Part shown: positions 33,431-44,240 of the stretch, one piece after another | Numbering within the stretch: position 1 is the first letter of the stretch | Layout: every line of letters begins with the position of its first letter | Assembly (NCBI RefSeq): GCF_027409185.1 | Contig: NC_084463.1 | Coordinates: 43,068,407 to 43,132,406 of the forward strand | DNA length: 64,000 nt | DNA from: Cynocephalus volans | Lineage: Eukaryota; Chordata; Mammalia; Dermoptera; Cynocephalidae | Direction of reading: 5' to 3' | Translations under genes and position numbers: made by a program | The notes under the pieces: generated by a model | Told to the model about the DNA's origin: nothing | The model's database searches: none | The model's input: only the letters and a program-made list of their open reading frames with translations

Positions 33431-36110
33431 GTTTTTGAAAACGTTTATTGGATATAATTTATGTAACATAATGATCACATGTTTTAATTCCAAGCTTTTC
33501 AACCTATTTGCATAGTGTGGTAACCATACACAAAACCTAACTTTACAATGTTTTCATAACTCACCACCCAAGCCCTAGACAATTATTAATCTATTTTCTG
33601 TCTCTGTAGATGAACCTTTATGAAAATTTCTTATAAACAAAATAACGAATTTTGTTTTCTCTTCGGTCTGGTTTCTTTCATTTAGCTTAATATTTCTGAG
33701 TTTCTTTTCTGTTGTAGCAGGCATCATTACCTCATTCACTTTGATTGGGGAATAGAATTCTGTTGCATGGGGATATCACAGACCATTTCCTTTCTCTAGG
33801 TGATGGACATTTGGGTTGTATTTACTTTGGACTACTATCAAATAGTGGTGCTGTGAGCATTCACATAGTAGTTTTGTGTAGTCATAGATTTTCATTTCAT
33901 TTGGGTACATACAAAGGAGCAAAATTTCTGAGTCATGCAATGATTTTATGTGTAATATTTTTAGGAATTACAAAATTGTTTTTCAAAGAGGCTGTATTAT
34001 TTTACATTTTAATTTTCAATATATGTGAGTTTTATGTTCTCCATATCTCATCCACACTTGTCACTATCTCTGTGTTATACCTATTATTTTGATTTACATG
34101 TCTCTAATAACATGACATTGAAGATATTTTCACATGATTATTGGAAATTTGTATATCTTCTTATGAAAATGTCTATAGTCTTTTTGCCCATTTTTATAAA
34201 TTGATCACCTATCTTTTTTTATTGACTTAGAGGAATTCTTTATATAAATCCTGCACACTAGAACCTAATAAGTTAAAGAATTTGAAATATTTTCTCTCAT
34301 TTGGTGACTTGTCTTACATGTTCTTCATGGTGTGTTCTGAGTAAGAAAACCTTTTAAATTTTAGGAAATGCAGTTCATTAATTTGTTTTTTCATTTCTTG
34401 ATTGTGCTGTTGGTGTAATCCCTAAGAAATCATGGCCAAATTCACAGTAACAACAATTTACTTCAATATTTCTCTAAGAATTTTATAGTTTTATCTCTTA
34501 CACTTAGGTATACTTTCCAATTTTCCTTGATATTTAAAATATGACTTATGTTAGGCTTTCAACTTTATTCTTTGAGTGTGGATATCCAATGATTTCAGCA
34601 TACTTTGTTGGATAGATGGTTCTTACCTCATTGAAATTTATTAGCACCTTTGTCAAAAATCAATTTACCATAAATGAAAGTGTTTCTTACTGGACCTTTA
34701 TTTCTATTCCATTGAGCTATGTGGATCTAACCCTATTCTAGGACTGCACTGTCTTGGTTAGTGTAAATGTGTGGTGAATTTTTTATCTGGAAATGTGAGT
34801 CATCTCACTTTGTTTTTCTCTTCCAAGATTGTTTTAGGTGTTCAGTTTCCCTTGCATTTTTATATAAAGTTCTGGGTGAGCTTCTTAATTTCTGTAACAA
34901 TGACAACGGAAATTTTAAGGGACGTTATTTAATTTTTAGATCAATTTGTGGAGTATTGCCAACTTGTAAGCTATAGACAATATTAAGTGTTGTTATCCTT
35001 GAACTTTGAATGTCTTTCTATTTATTCAGTTCCTCTTTATTTTTTAGCAAAGTTTAATGTGTGTGTGTGTGTGTGTGTGTGTTTAAAAGACTTACATTTG
35101 ACTTTTAAAATTTACTCCTAAATATTTCTATTTCATACAATTATGAATAGAATTGTTTTCTTACTTCTCTTTTTAGATTGCTTGTTGCTAGTACATACAT
35201 ATACAATTGAATTTTGTATCTCGGTCTTGTAGCCTGTGACCTGGGTCAAGTAATTTATTGGTTCTAGTGGGTTTTAGTAAGTTCCTTACAAACATTTATA
35301 TTCAATTTTATTTCATATGCAACAAAAGACAATTCTACTTATTTTCCACTATGAAGCATTTTGTTTATTTTTCCTGTGTAATCTCTCTGCATGATAACTA
35401 CAGTTTCATGAGGAATAGAGTCATACAGTGGACTCAATTGTCTATTTTCCAAATGTCAAGATACAATACCCTGTATTTTACCACTATGATGTTAGCTGTA
35501 GATTTTTCATTGACTCCCTTTAGCAGGTCATGGAAGTTTTCTTGCACTTCTAGTTTCCAGGGAGCTTAAGCATCAATGAGTATTAGATGTGTCAAATGTT
35601 CTTCTGTGACTGTTAAAAGGATCATTGTTTTGTTATTTAATCTATTAGTTTTGTGGTTTGCATTGATTGATTTTTGGATGTTAAGTTAGCATTGTATTTG
35701 TGAATAATCCCATTTGGTCACAGTGTACAATCATTTTTATTTGTTCTGGGTTTAGTTCACCAGAATTTTTGTAAGAATTTCTGTATGTATATTCATCAGG
35801 GGTATCCATCCACAGTCATCTTTACCTGTGATGCTTTTGACTGGATTTAGTATTAGGGTAATACTAGCCTTATAGAGTGAATTGGAAAGGGCTTCCAATA
35901 TTGCTTTTCTATATCCTCAAAAGGTTTGTGAAAAGTTGTCATTAATTCTTTACTACATTTTTAGTAGAATTTACCAGTTAAGCCATGTGGAGGATTTTTA
36001 ATTAATTGAATTTCTTTACTTGCTATATTTATATTCATATATTCTATTTTTTCCTGAGTTTATTTTGAAAATCTGTGCCTATCAAGGTATTTATTTCTAA
36101 CATGTAGTAT
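33431..36110 (-). mobile_element. Old antisense L1, 3' UTR to reverse transcriptase
   Basis: In plus coordinates the order is 3' UTR (33431-33700), ORF2 C-terminus (gatggacatttgggttgtat at about 33802), then reverse transcriptase (ttagtattagggtaatacta at about 35848). It is strongly diverged, with no open frame of note. The (TG)12 run at 35059-35082 lies within it. Confidence 0.8.
35059..35082. repeat. (TG)n microsatellite
   Basis: About 12 uninterrupted TG units. Confidence 0.95.
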
Positions 36111-36773
36111 TTCATGTTTTGGGCTTTTCTAGGTAGTTGACATGGAAGATCCAGAAAGTTTAATGTAGAAGAATGAGGTGTTTCTGTCATCATTGAATGA
36201 CCCAACGTTTCCTCTGTTGTAGAAGGAAGAACAGGACTGTAACTTCTGTAGATAATACTCATATTTGTTGTGTGAGTCAAAGGAGTTATTTATTCTAAAA
36301 GAAACTAATGAAGTATGCCATTTGACTTCAGATTTTATTAAGAAATCACAGGGAGACTGCCTCCTCTTCATCAAAATTCAGATAGGACAAAATTTTTTGA
36401 TGAAAACAAATAATAAATAACATAATAAATAATACATTGTATTAACAAATGAAAATGTAATTAATCAGATTGGTAAATACATATTTAGTTCATTCACTGT
36501 CTTAGTCACTATTCTGAGTCATTTATACACACAGATTTAGTATCTTATAGTTTAAAATGTAGAACACAATTATTCATGGGCAGTGACACATTAACACATT
36601 TATAATCATATTAGGTGACATTGAAAGGATCATAGAAATAAAAGGTTTTGTTTTATTACACAAATGAGCATAGATAATATTAAAGAACTTTATTTAGAAA
36701 GATCGACTAATGAGGCCTACTGACAAATGGACAGCATTATTCACCAGTAAATATGGGATAGGAATTATTTTTT
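36111..36773. other. Unassigned sequence
   Basis: No gene or named repeat. The two overlapping minus-strand open frames at 36044-36374 have no family signature. Confidence 0.5.
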
Positions 36774-36788
36774 AAATACCAGAAAAAA

Positions 36789-36953
36789 GGGCCGAGCCCG
36801 TGGCGCACTCGGTAGAGTGCTGCGCTGGGAGCGCGGCGACGCTCCCGCCGCGGGTTCGGATCCTATATAGGAATGACCGGTGCACTCACTGGCTGAGTGC
36901 CGGTCACGAAAAAATGAAAAAAAATAAATAAATAAAAATAAAAATAAATAAAT
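36789..36953 (+). mobile_element. CYN-like tRNA-derived SINE, CpG-rich subtype
   Basis: Body: ggccgagcccgtggcgcact (A-box region), a GC-rich anticodon-arm-like hairpin, then gggttcggatcc (B box), 'gcactcactggctgagtgcc', and an A/T-rich (AAAT)n tail. It is flanked by a perfect 15-base target duplication, AAATACCAGAAAAAA, at 36774-36788 and 36954-36968. More than ten CpGs survive, so it is probably the youngest SINE here. Its first half looks more tRNA-like than that of the dimeric copies. Confidence 0.93.
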
Positions 36954-36968
36954 AAATACCAGAAAAAA

Positions 36969-37775
36969 AACTTAAATGGAAAGGTTTTAGGCCTAAAAAT
37001 GCCATTAATGTCATAAAAACAGATCAAACAACTTTCATTTTCTAGGCACTGTGAAATGACTGTACAAAGTATGAGTTAATGTAATATTACATTACATTAA
37101 TGTAATAAAGTTAATGTAATAAAACAACTAGTAATATCTAGTCACATACAAATTTTATGTAAGATCCTTTTAATTAACTTCTTTTTTATTTTTATTATTT
37201 ATTATCAGCATTTTCATTCTTACAAATCATATATCTTTATGCCCTTTACCCGACTGAGTTGAACAGAAAATCCAAACTGAGATTATTTTTAGAGTCAAGA
37301 AAAATTGCTAAAAATAAAGCATGGTGATTTGAGCCAGGAGACCTGAGTCCAGGTAAATAATTCTAATCTATTGGCTTAGTGTTTTATAAAAATAGCAATT
37401 CTGGCTGTAAACCAGAACTGTTCACTGCAGTGGAGTATATATATTTAGAAATTTGTATAAAACAAAATAAAATTTTATAGTTTAAAAATAAATCACCCTC
37501 TACAATTTATTGTTAGCATATGGTATTTTGTAAGAGTGATGCTCATTAACAAATAGGTTTGAAAGAAAAAGAGAGAACAAGAAAAGTTAGTTCATATGGG
37601 GAAAAGCAAAAACCCAATAGGGAGAAATAGAAAATATTTTTTAAAAAATAGATCTTGAATTACCTGCTTTTAATAAGCTGAATTTTGATCACAGAGCTCT
37701 AAATAAATTTTTTAAATATATTATTATCAGCTTTAGTCAGGACAAATAGCCAATATTCCTTGGTTTTTGAACTGT
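36969..37775. other. Mostly unassigned, AT-rich
   Basis: Contains an AT-rich palindromic patch built from 'ttaatgtaat' (37076-37125) and a possible MIR scrap at 37310-37380 ('gacctgagtccaggtaaata'). No gene. Confidence 0.45.
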
Positions 37776-38400
37776 TTTAAATGTAGATTGGTATAGTCAC
37801 TGTGGGAAACAGTTTGGAGGTTCCTCAAAGAACTAAAACTAGATCTACCTTATGATCCAGCTATCCCCCTACTTGGTATATACCCAAAGGAAATAAAATC
37901 AATATATCAAAAAACAATAACAACAACAAAAAACCCTAAACTCCCAGGTTTATCACAATGTGACATAATAACCAAGAGATGGAATCAATCTTAATGCCTA
38001 TCCATGGATGAATGGATAAAACATATCTGTGTTATATATACACAACGGAATGTTACTCAGCAATGAAAAGAAAGGGTATCCTATCATTTGCAACAACATG
38101 GATGGAACTAAAAACCATCATGTTAAGTGAATTAAGTCAGGCACAGAAAGTCACATATCTATGGTCTTACTCATACATGGAATCTAAAAGAAAAATGGCT
38201 CTCATGGAAGTAGAGAGTACAATAATGGTTATTTGAAGTTGGGAGAGGAGGTGGTTGATGGGAGAAAGAAGGGGTGGATTAACAGGTGCAAAACTATGTT
38301 ATCTACCCTAAGTGATTCATTGTGCAGTGTATGCATGTATTGAAACAACACTCCGTACTTCACAAAAATAAATATAAGTAACATTGAAAAAATAACCAAA
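37776..38400 (+). mobile_element. L1 3' end
   Basis: Sense ORF2 C-terminus ('ttatgatccagctatccccc', 'atggatgaatggataaaaca', the METHIONINE-rich 'gcaacaacatggatggaact' region) and 3' UTR ending in an A-rich tail near 38392. The 74-codon open piece at 38012-38236 is part of it. Confidence 0.88.
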
Positions 38401-39431
38401 AAGTACATCCTCAAACAAAAAGAAAAGGGCGGGGGAGAGAAACACCCTTCTGTACCAACAAGCACAATGTGTACTGTGCACAGACCCTTAGAGGTAGGCA
38501 AGGACCACTCGAGATAAAGATGTTAGATGCTTGAATCACATGGTTTACTGATCACACATATCACACACAACACACTTTTAATTACTCTATGTCATAGCCT
38601 ACTACTAACTTAAACTAAATGATCCCTTAAGAGCACACTGCACAGAACTCCTGTTTTTTATACTGTTAGGAACAGGTCAGGGATCTTACATCTCCACTGC
38701 AAGGTCCTTTCCTGAGTCACATCCACCATCAACTGTGTACATCTGATGGAGCATGATTGATGATCCTTGAGAGCATGGCTTGAGTGAGATGTACACTTGG
38801 GTCCCTTCTCAGTGTGGCAGAGGTAGTGCTCAAAGTCCTTACCCTAATGGGCTAAAGGTTCTGTGGGTTTCAACAAGACCAGCTTCCACCTCTCTGTGAG
38901 AGTAGCCCACACCAAGAAATGTCAATTCCAATCTGTTTCTGTCCACTAGACCAAGGATCCCAGTGGCTGGCCAGCAACCTTCCACAGCTGACACTTGCAC
39001 CAACTTTTGGCTTTTGCCTCTGTTTCTTTACACTTTCTTTGAAGCCTGGCCTCGGCTGATTAGATAATCCTTGTCATGGCCTCCCAGATGCTCCCTCCAG
39101 GACCAGATGGTGATGTCTCAAAAGGGCAGAAACTGGCAGAGTGTGTCATTATCTCATCATGTGAGTGGTGTCCCACTTTGCCTGACAGGTCCTTTATGTC
39201 GCCAGTGATGTAAATGCCTTGACCAAACTTCCTCCATGTTCTCTAGGTAACTAAATCTATTTCTGCTAAAAAAACCCCACAAATCAGTAAAAATATCACA
39301 CAAATTGCACTCCTAACAAATGGGTCCCTTTATTTTTCCTGAACTGAAACTCAAACTAAAGAACACTTGGCAGTCAGTGAAGTTGCTCTTGATCCTCCTT
39401 CACTGTCAAGAATGTTGATTTTTAAAAAAGA
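38401..39431. other. Unassigned sequence
   Basis: About 1 kb of moderately GC-rich DNA without open frames. Its texture recalls ERV or LTR sequence, but I find no LTR termini, PBS or protein motif, so I do not call it. Confidence 0.4.
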
Positions 39432-39590
39432 AACTGAGGTTCAACATATAAATCATATGATTTATTGAGCCAATATGACCATTGCACCTGTTGAGTAAAT
39501 TTCTCAGGGTGACTTAACCTACACATTTTACTGGTTGCAATGGTCATATTAGCTCAGTAAGTCATATGCTTTATATGTTCAACCTCAGTT
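39432..39590. mobile_element. Palindromic DNA-transposon remnant (MITE, MER53-like)
   Basis: 159 bases with terminal inverted repeats of about 55 bases. The left arm starts AACTGAGGTTCAACATATAA and the right arm ends TTATATGTTCAACCTCAGTT. A central spacer of about 50 bases holds 'tctcagggtgacttaacc'. There is no coding capacity. The long near-perfect palindrome is characteristic of non-autonomous DNA transposons. The MER53 name is from memory. Confidence 0.85.
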
Positions 39591-39599
39591 GTTTTGGTT

Positions 39600-40017
39600 T
39601 TAGGTCAACTATATATTACAATACCATATAAGGCTAGCCACCATGTATAGGCCTCATAGCCAGCTTAGCATAAGCACAGCCATGTTGACCACTCCCTCAC
39701 CCTGTCCCCCTATCCCTTCCCTTTCCCTCAAGGCCTGTGCGTTCTGATAAGAAAATCTGGTACAAAACAGAATCTTGTAAAAAGTAGAAAAACCACAAAG
39801 CCATTAGTGCTCGGAATAGCTGTCCAACCCCTTCTCAGAACTTAGGCCATTCCCCTTATCCCCTCCTTCCCAAATTAAACTCTGTAAAGCCTCTGCTAGC
39901 TTGTATGGGGCAGAAAGCTGATCTTCCAGTTTCCCTCCAGGTTCACTGGAAATAAACTCTCTTACATGATAACATTTGGCTCAGAGTCCTTTAGTCTGTT
40001 TGTCTCACTGACCTAAC
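39600..40017 (+). mobile_element. LTR-like element, probably class I ERV
   Basis: The 3' end fits an LTR: 'ccaaattaaactctgtaaag', an AATAAA at about 39949, then 'catttggctcagagtccttt' and a final 'tgacctaaca'. The pyrimidine-rich region before it suits U3. The start is not defined. Confidence 0.6.
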
Positions 40018-40130
40018 ACCATGGAGTTATTTTTCTAGCTGAAAATTTTTGTAACAGAGATAACTTACTTAAACTGACTCACCACCTACTAAACCAAGGT
40101 AGAATAAAAGTTGTGTGTCTTGTCTGCATG

Positions 40131-40566
40131 TGTGAGGAAAATAGAGTAGTTTGGTCAGACCCCCTCACCTCAGGTCTGGTAGAGGGTGGTGCAGCACATT
40201 CTTTGTCAACAAGTTGTGTGGGAGTGGAATTAGTGTGCACTCACACCCAGGTACTTTTATCTTGTTGCTATTGTGTGTTCTTCTACAGTATGTGAGCAAT
40301 GGCTTGGCAGAGCTCTTGTCTAAAAATAGAGCACGTTTACTTTGCTGGCAGCTACTCAGTTTTTCCTTGGACTTTGTTGGCAGCTGCTCAGTTTCCCTTT
40401 GGACTGCCTAGCTCTTAGATGTGTGTGTGCTGAATAAAGCTTATTGTCTCTTGAACCAAGGGTCCAAGGACCTTTTTCCTGTTACCTAGCTCAGAGACCT
40501 GCATGTGAAGGGTTTGTGAATGGGCTGGAGGGGTCTGTGAGATCTGGACCCAGCCCTCACTCTACA
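40131..40566 (+). repeat. 5' LTR of the ERVL-like provirus
   Basis: TGTGAGGAAAATAG...CTCTACA, 436 bases. A 'tctaaaaatagagca' box lies in the middle and AATAAA falls at about 40433-40438. A PBS-like TTGGCATAGTCTGCAG follows directly. Confidence 0.9.
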
Positions 40567-41076
40567 GTTGGCATAGTCTGCAGAAGGATTCTGAGCAGGC
40601 ACAGGAGCCAAAAGCCTTGGGAGAAGGAGAAATATGGCTATCCTTGAACATGTGGCGCCCAGTGGCGACTTTTCTGCTTACCGGAGCCTAGCTACTGCTC
40701 ACTATGCTGCAAACTGATCTGAAGAAGTAAGCAGAATTGTTGGAAGTGCAGACAATTGTCCTCAAGGTTGAAGTGCAGTGACTGGAAGATTTGAAGTGGA
40801 TAGCAGAGTTGTTGGAAGCATGGATGAATGTCCTGGAGGATGACATGCAGTGACTGGCCACGCCTGCTTCTCACACCAGGGAGGACGACAAACCCAGTGG
40901 TGAGTTTGGGGAGACTGCATCTCCAGGCATGACCTTTTGTGCATTAGAAAGTGAAATATGAGCTGTCTATGGGATCAGGTGGACTACTGGTGGGCAATCC
41001 ACAGGTAACCCAATTCACTACCTATGTCCTGTATACCCAGGTTGAATTGGTTGACCTGGGGAGACAGTTTTGGTAG

Positions 41077-41874
41077 AAATGGGGGAAGCCCCTGGCTGCT
41101 TGGCTGTTGTGGTTATGGGACCTAGGGGTGGATAGTGTGATATGTTCTGGTGAGGAGATGGAAAACTTGGCCTCCATCACCATGCACCCATCCCTGAGGG
41201 GGCAGCTACAGAATAGCCGTAGATATGCACAAGGGCCAGGTAATCACTCCTTAATGGAATGGGAGAATGCAGCTTCCCAAACCATGTGGGTGAATGCTGG
41301 AGAACTGCCCAAGATTGTTAGTAAATGGTAAACGTATGCTGAGTTGATTCAAATAATTTGGGAACTGAGGATGCAGCAGTCCATGTTTAATGTGAACACC
41401 TGTGGCCCAGATGATGAAAATTTTACAAGCAGCATGAGAGACATAGTGCTGCAAAATGCCCTGTCAACAGCCTTTGGGTCACTGAGAGTCATACTAGCCC
41501 CATACATTGGTCATCCTATACATGAGGTAACAACCATGAGAGCCAGCTTGGGTGAAGTAGAGGACAGGAGACAAGCAAAACGGGTCCAAAAGGTGGCTAA
41601 GACCAAACCCCCAAGAAATGCTTGGGATTTTATCCCAAAGGGACCAAGCAAGACTAGCCATAAGCAGATGTGGCTTAACTTGCTTGCAACAGGGGTTGAT
41701 AGTAAGAAAACTGACCAGAAACCAAATGCGGTTCTGTTTGCCTTGTGGCAGCAATTGCGCCCTGAACAGTGCTTCACTAAATGTCCAGAAGCAGGTAGCA
41801 AGGTATGCTTAGTGGATTTAAATGATTTTTTGATTGCTCCTGAGGAGGCAGAAGAACTGTTCCATTTTGATTAG
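41077..41874 (+). pseudogene. ERV gag-like frame with one internal stop
   Basis: One frame stays open from 41077 to the TAG ending at 41874, except for a single TAA at 41329-41331. It gives two pieces of about 84 and 181 codons. I read it as Gag because it follows the LTR and PBS-like site, precedes integrase-type sequence, and is rich in helix-forming residues with the segment VLFALWQQLRPEQCF. The zinc-knuckle region is not visible. No upstream ATG was chosen. Sequence from 40600 to 41076 probably held the N-terminal part but is not open. It is notably well preserved compared with the rest of the provirus. Confidence 0.6.
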
Positions 41875-41934
41875 GGAGCAGGCCAAGGGGCTTGTCTTTT
41901 GGGAGCAGGCAAGGACTGGAGGCTTCATGTTGAA

Positions 41935-42440
41935 TTGGCAATGATGAAGCTGATGTGCTGGCTAAGGTAAGGTGGCTGGAGAGAGTCCAGCAGCTGATGT
42001 AGCTGGGTGGCTACACTGGAGAATGCAGCATGCTGGCTGCAAGCCTGGGTGGTCAGTGGCTTACTGGGTGCTGCATAAACCCAAGAAAAAAATGCCCCTG
42101 ATGGGCAGATGTGTTCCTGATGAGCAGACAGGTGCCCCTGATGGGCAGATAACTCATGTGAGAGTGCCCTGACACAGTGGCAGGTGGATCTTGTGGGACC
42201 ACTGCCAAAGTCAGAGAGTTACTGGTCTTCTGTTTGTATGGCTGTGTGGGGCCCCAAACAATGTAAAATGCCTATTCCTGCAACCATCCTTTCTCAGGAT
42301 GGCAAACTGGCATGTATTTGACCAGAGGGGTGAGAACTCCCTCTATTGGTACCAGCAACCCTCTGTCTTTTTGCCCATAGTGTTCTGGCTGCAGGCACCA
42401 CACCAGAGTCATGTGATCAATGTGTCAGTTTACTGAATAT
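41935..42440 (+). pseudogene. RNase H / integrase remnant of the ERVL-like provirus
   Basis: After Gag the sequence jumps to the end of pol. 'gatgtgctggctaaggta' fits the end of an RNase H, and the stretch at 42175-42220 reads like the start of an integrase core. The 'WHVF.QR.ENSLYWYQQ' segment (42311-42358) recurs in the minus-strand element at 62452-62760, which ties both to one family. A near-tandem 'cctgatgggcaga' repeat lies at 42085-42150. Stops are frequent. Confidence 0.65.
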
Positions 42441-42668
42441 GCACCAAACTTCCCATCAGAATGACTACAGGATTCACATGGAAAATAACACCAATGATGA
42501 CTACTATCCAGACATATGCAGCTAATAGTTGAAAGGAGAAAATTACAAGCTTAAGGACAAACTTTAAGGCATATTGAACAGACAATTGGTTATATGAATT
42601 TAAAGGTCATTTTTACTACCTAAGGGAACATCACAGAAGATTTCAAATACATAGATTGTATGGTGGGT

Positions 42669-43105
42669 TGTAAGGAAAATAGAGTAGTTTAGTCAGGCCC
42701 CCTTGCCTCAGGTCTGATAGAGGGTGGTGCAACACATTCTTTGTCAACAAGTTGTGTGGGGGTGGAGTTAGTAGGCATGCAAACCCAGGTACTTTTATCT
42801 TGTTATTCTTGTGTGTTCTTGTACAGAATGTGTGAGCAGCAGCTTGGCAGAGCTCTTGTCTAAAAATAGAGCACGTTTACTTTGCTGGCAGCTGCTAGGT
42901 TTTTAATTGGACTTTGTTGGCAGCTGCTCAGTTTCTCTTTGGACTGCCTAGCTCTTAGATGTGTGTGTGCCAAATAAAACTTATTATCTCTTGAACCAAG
43001 GGTCCAAGGACCTTTTTCCTGTTACCTAGCTCATAGACCTGCCTGTGAAGGGTTGTGAACAGGCTTGAGGGGTCTGTGAGCTTCAGACCTAGCCCTAGAT
43101 CTACA
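42669..43105 (+). repeat. 3' LTR of the ERVL-like provirus
   Basis: TGTAAGGAAAATAG...TCTACA, 437 bases, aligned with the 5' LTR. A short purine-rich 'tggtgggt' precedes it, as a polypurine tract would. Confidence 0.9.
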
Positions 43106-43144
43106 GTATTATATATTAATTTGTTGCTTTGCCCCCTATGGATT

Positions 43145-43690
43145 TGTCACGCCTCTTCCCCTGGGTGACAGAGCTACAAATGATTACTCAAAACCCATCT
43201 CTTCTGAGCAGTAAGAAGCCCCAAAGTATTTAATTTCCTGGAACCCTCAAGAGAGAGGCATTCCTTTCATTTGGGAAATTAACTGTGAATTAGGGTTCTC
43301 TTCCTGCATTTATTTTCCAGCCCAGGAAGTTACAGGAAGAGACATAGGTGGGCTTAAAGTTTTAACAAGTTTAACAATAGAAGCTGGTAATATTCAGTAA
43401 AAACAAATCAGATGACATTCCATTAACACAATTAAGTTGTCCACCAACTAAAACTTCATCTTAGCAAAGATTCGCTTCTTACAGCAATTTCCCAGTATCT
43501 TTACATATCAATCAGTAACCTGTCTGTCTTTGAGCCAGCAACCTTGTTGTGTTACAACTCTTTATATTACAACAGAGACTCAATAGCCTGGGGGAAATTT
43601 CCTGTTTTTTGTAAGGTCAATATTTGAAACTGCAGGCTTTGGAAAACCAGGCCCTGTGAAATACATTTGCTTTATAGTATACTCTGTGGA
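43145..43690 (-). mobile_element. Solo LTR, antisense; second copy at 52020
   Basis: Shares 'aaccctcaagagagaggcat', 'gcatttatt', 'gttgtgttacaa' and 'ccctgtgaaatacatttgct' in the same order with 52020-52490. On the minus strand an AATAAA (43309-43314 on plus) supports an LTR. It is 70 bases longer in the middle than the other copy. The family is unnamed here. Confidence 0.65.
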
Positions 43691-43719
43691 CCTGAACCCC
43701 TTCCCCCACCCTTGAATAT

Positions 43720-44240
43720 TAACTGACTAGCTTTTCTGCTTCTGTAATTAGTTTGCACAAGGTTTTACAAGCCCCTGCGGGTGGGACTTCCCAAACCGCC
43801 CAAAGTACACCCTGTTTCAGGAAGGGAGTATGCTCACCCGATTCCAGGAACAGCATGACCAGTTCCTTATCTTTGGACACCAAGGGAAAAAAGAGGGGGG
43901 AAGGGAGGAGTAGACTGTTGGTCAATACCTCAGTCCTTCCTTTGCCCACCAAAAGCTAAAAGCCCAATGGTTTTAAAAATTGATTAAAGTGGCCAATAAA
44001 TGGCATATAACCCATCCTGTTACCAAAGTCTTCCTACCAAACTGTATAAAAGATGCTTGAGTTAAGAGCTTGGGGCCATTTCTGTACTGAAGATGGAATG
44101 ACCCCAGCATGTGGAAATAAAAAACCTCTTGCTTGATTGCAGCGATCTCTGTCTCCTGGTCTTTGCAAGATGAGCCTTCCCAACAAGTAAGATTCACGCT
44201 TTCAGGCCAGTCTTCCAACTCCACATTAATTCTGACAACA
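43720..44240 (+). mobile_element. Solo LTR, probably class I ERV
   Basis: Promoter-like 'ctgtataaaagatgc' at about 44041, then 'ggaaataaaaaacctcttgc' with AATAAA at about 44115, then 'tctgtctcctggtctttgca' as R-U5. The 3' end is near 'ttccaactccaca' (44225) or slightly beyond. The 5' end is not certain. Confidence 0.7.

Larger units (their letters stand above)
40131..43105 (+). mobile_element. Deleted ERVL-like provirus with both LTRs
   Basis: LTRs at 40131-40566 and 42669-43105 flank about 2.1 kb of internal sequence with gag-like and integrase-like remnants. Most of pol, including the reverse transcriptase, is gone. A rough hand alignment of the two LTRs gives about 45 substitutions in 435 bases (about 10 %), so it is an old insertion. 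Flanks GCATG and GTATT share only three of five bases, so the target duplication is not proven. The same family supplies the LTRs at 25838 and 28180 and the element at 61798-64000. Confidence 0.88.

Noticed and set aside
36789..36870. Functional tRNA gene at the CpG-rich SINE head
   Set aside because: Same reasoning: SINE tail and a perfect 15-base target duplication. A proper acceptor stem does not close by eye.
38401..39431. A further ERV
   Set aside because: The texture is LTR-like, but there are no termini, primer site or protein motif to support it.
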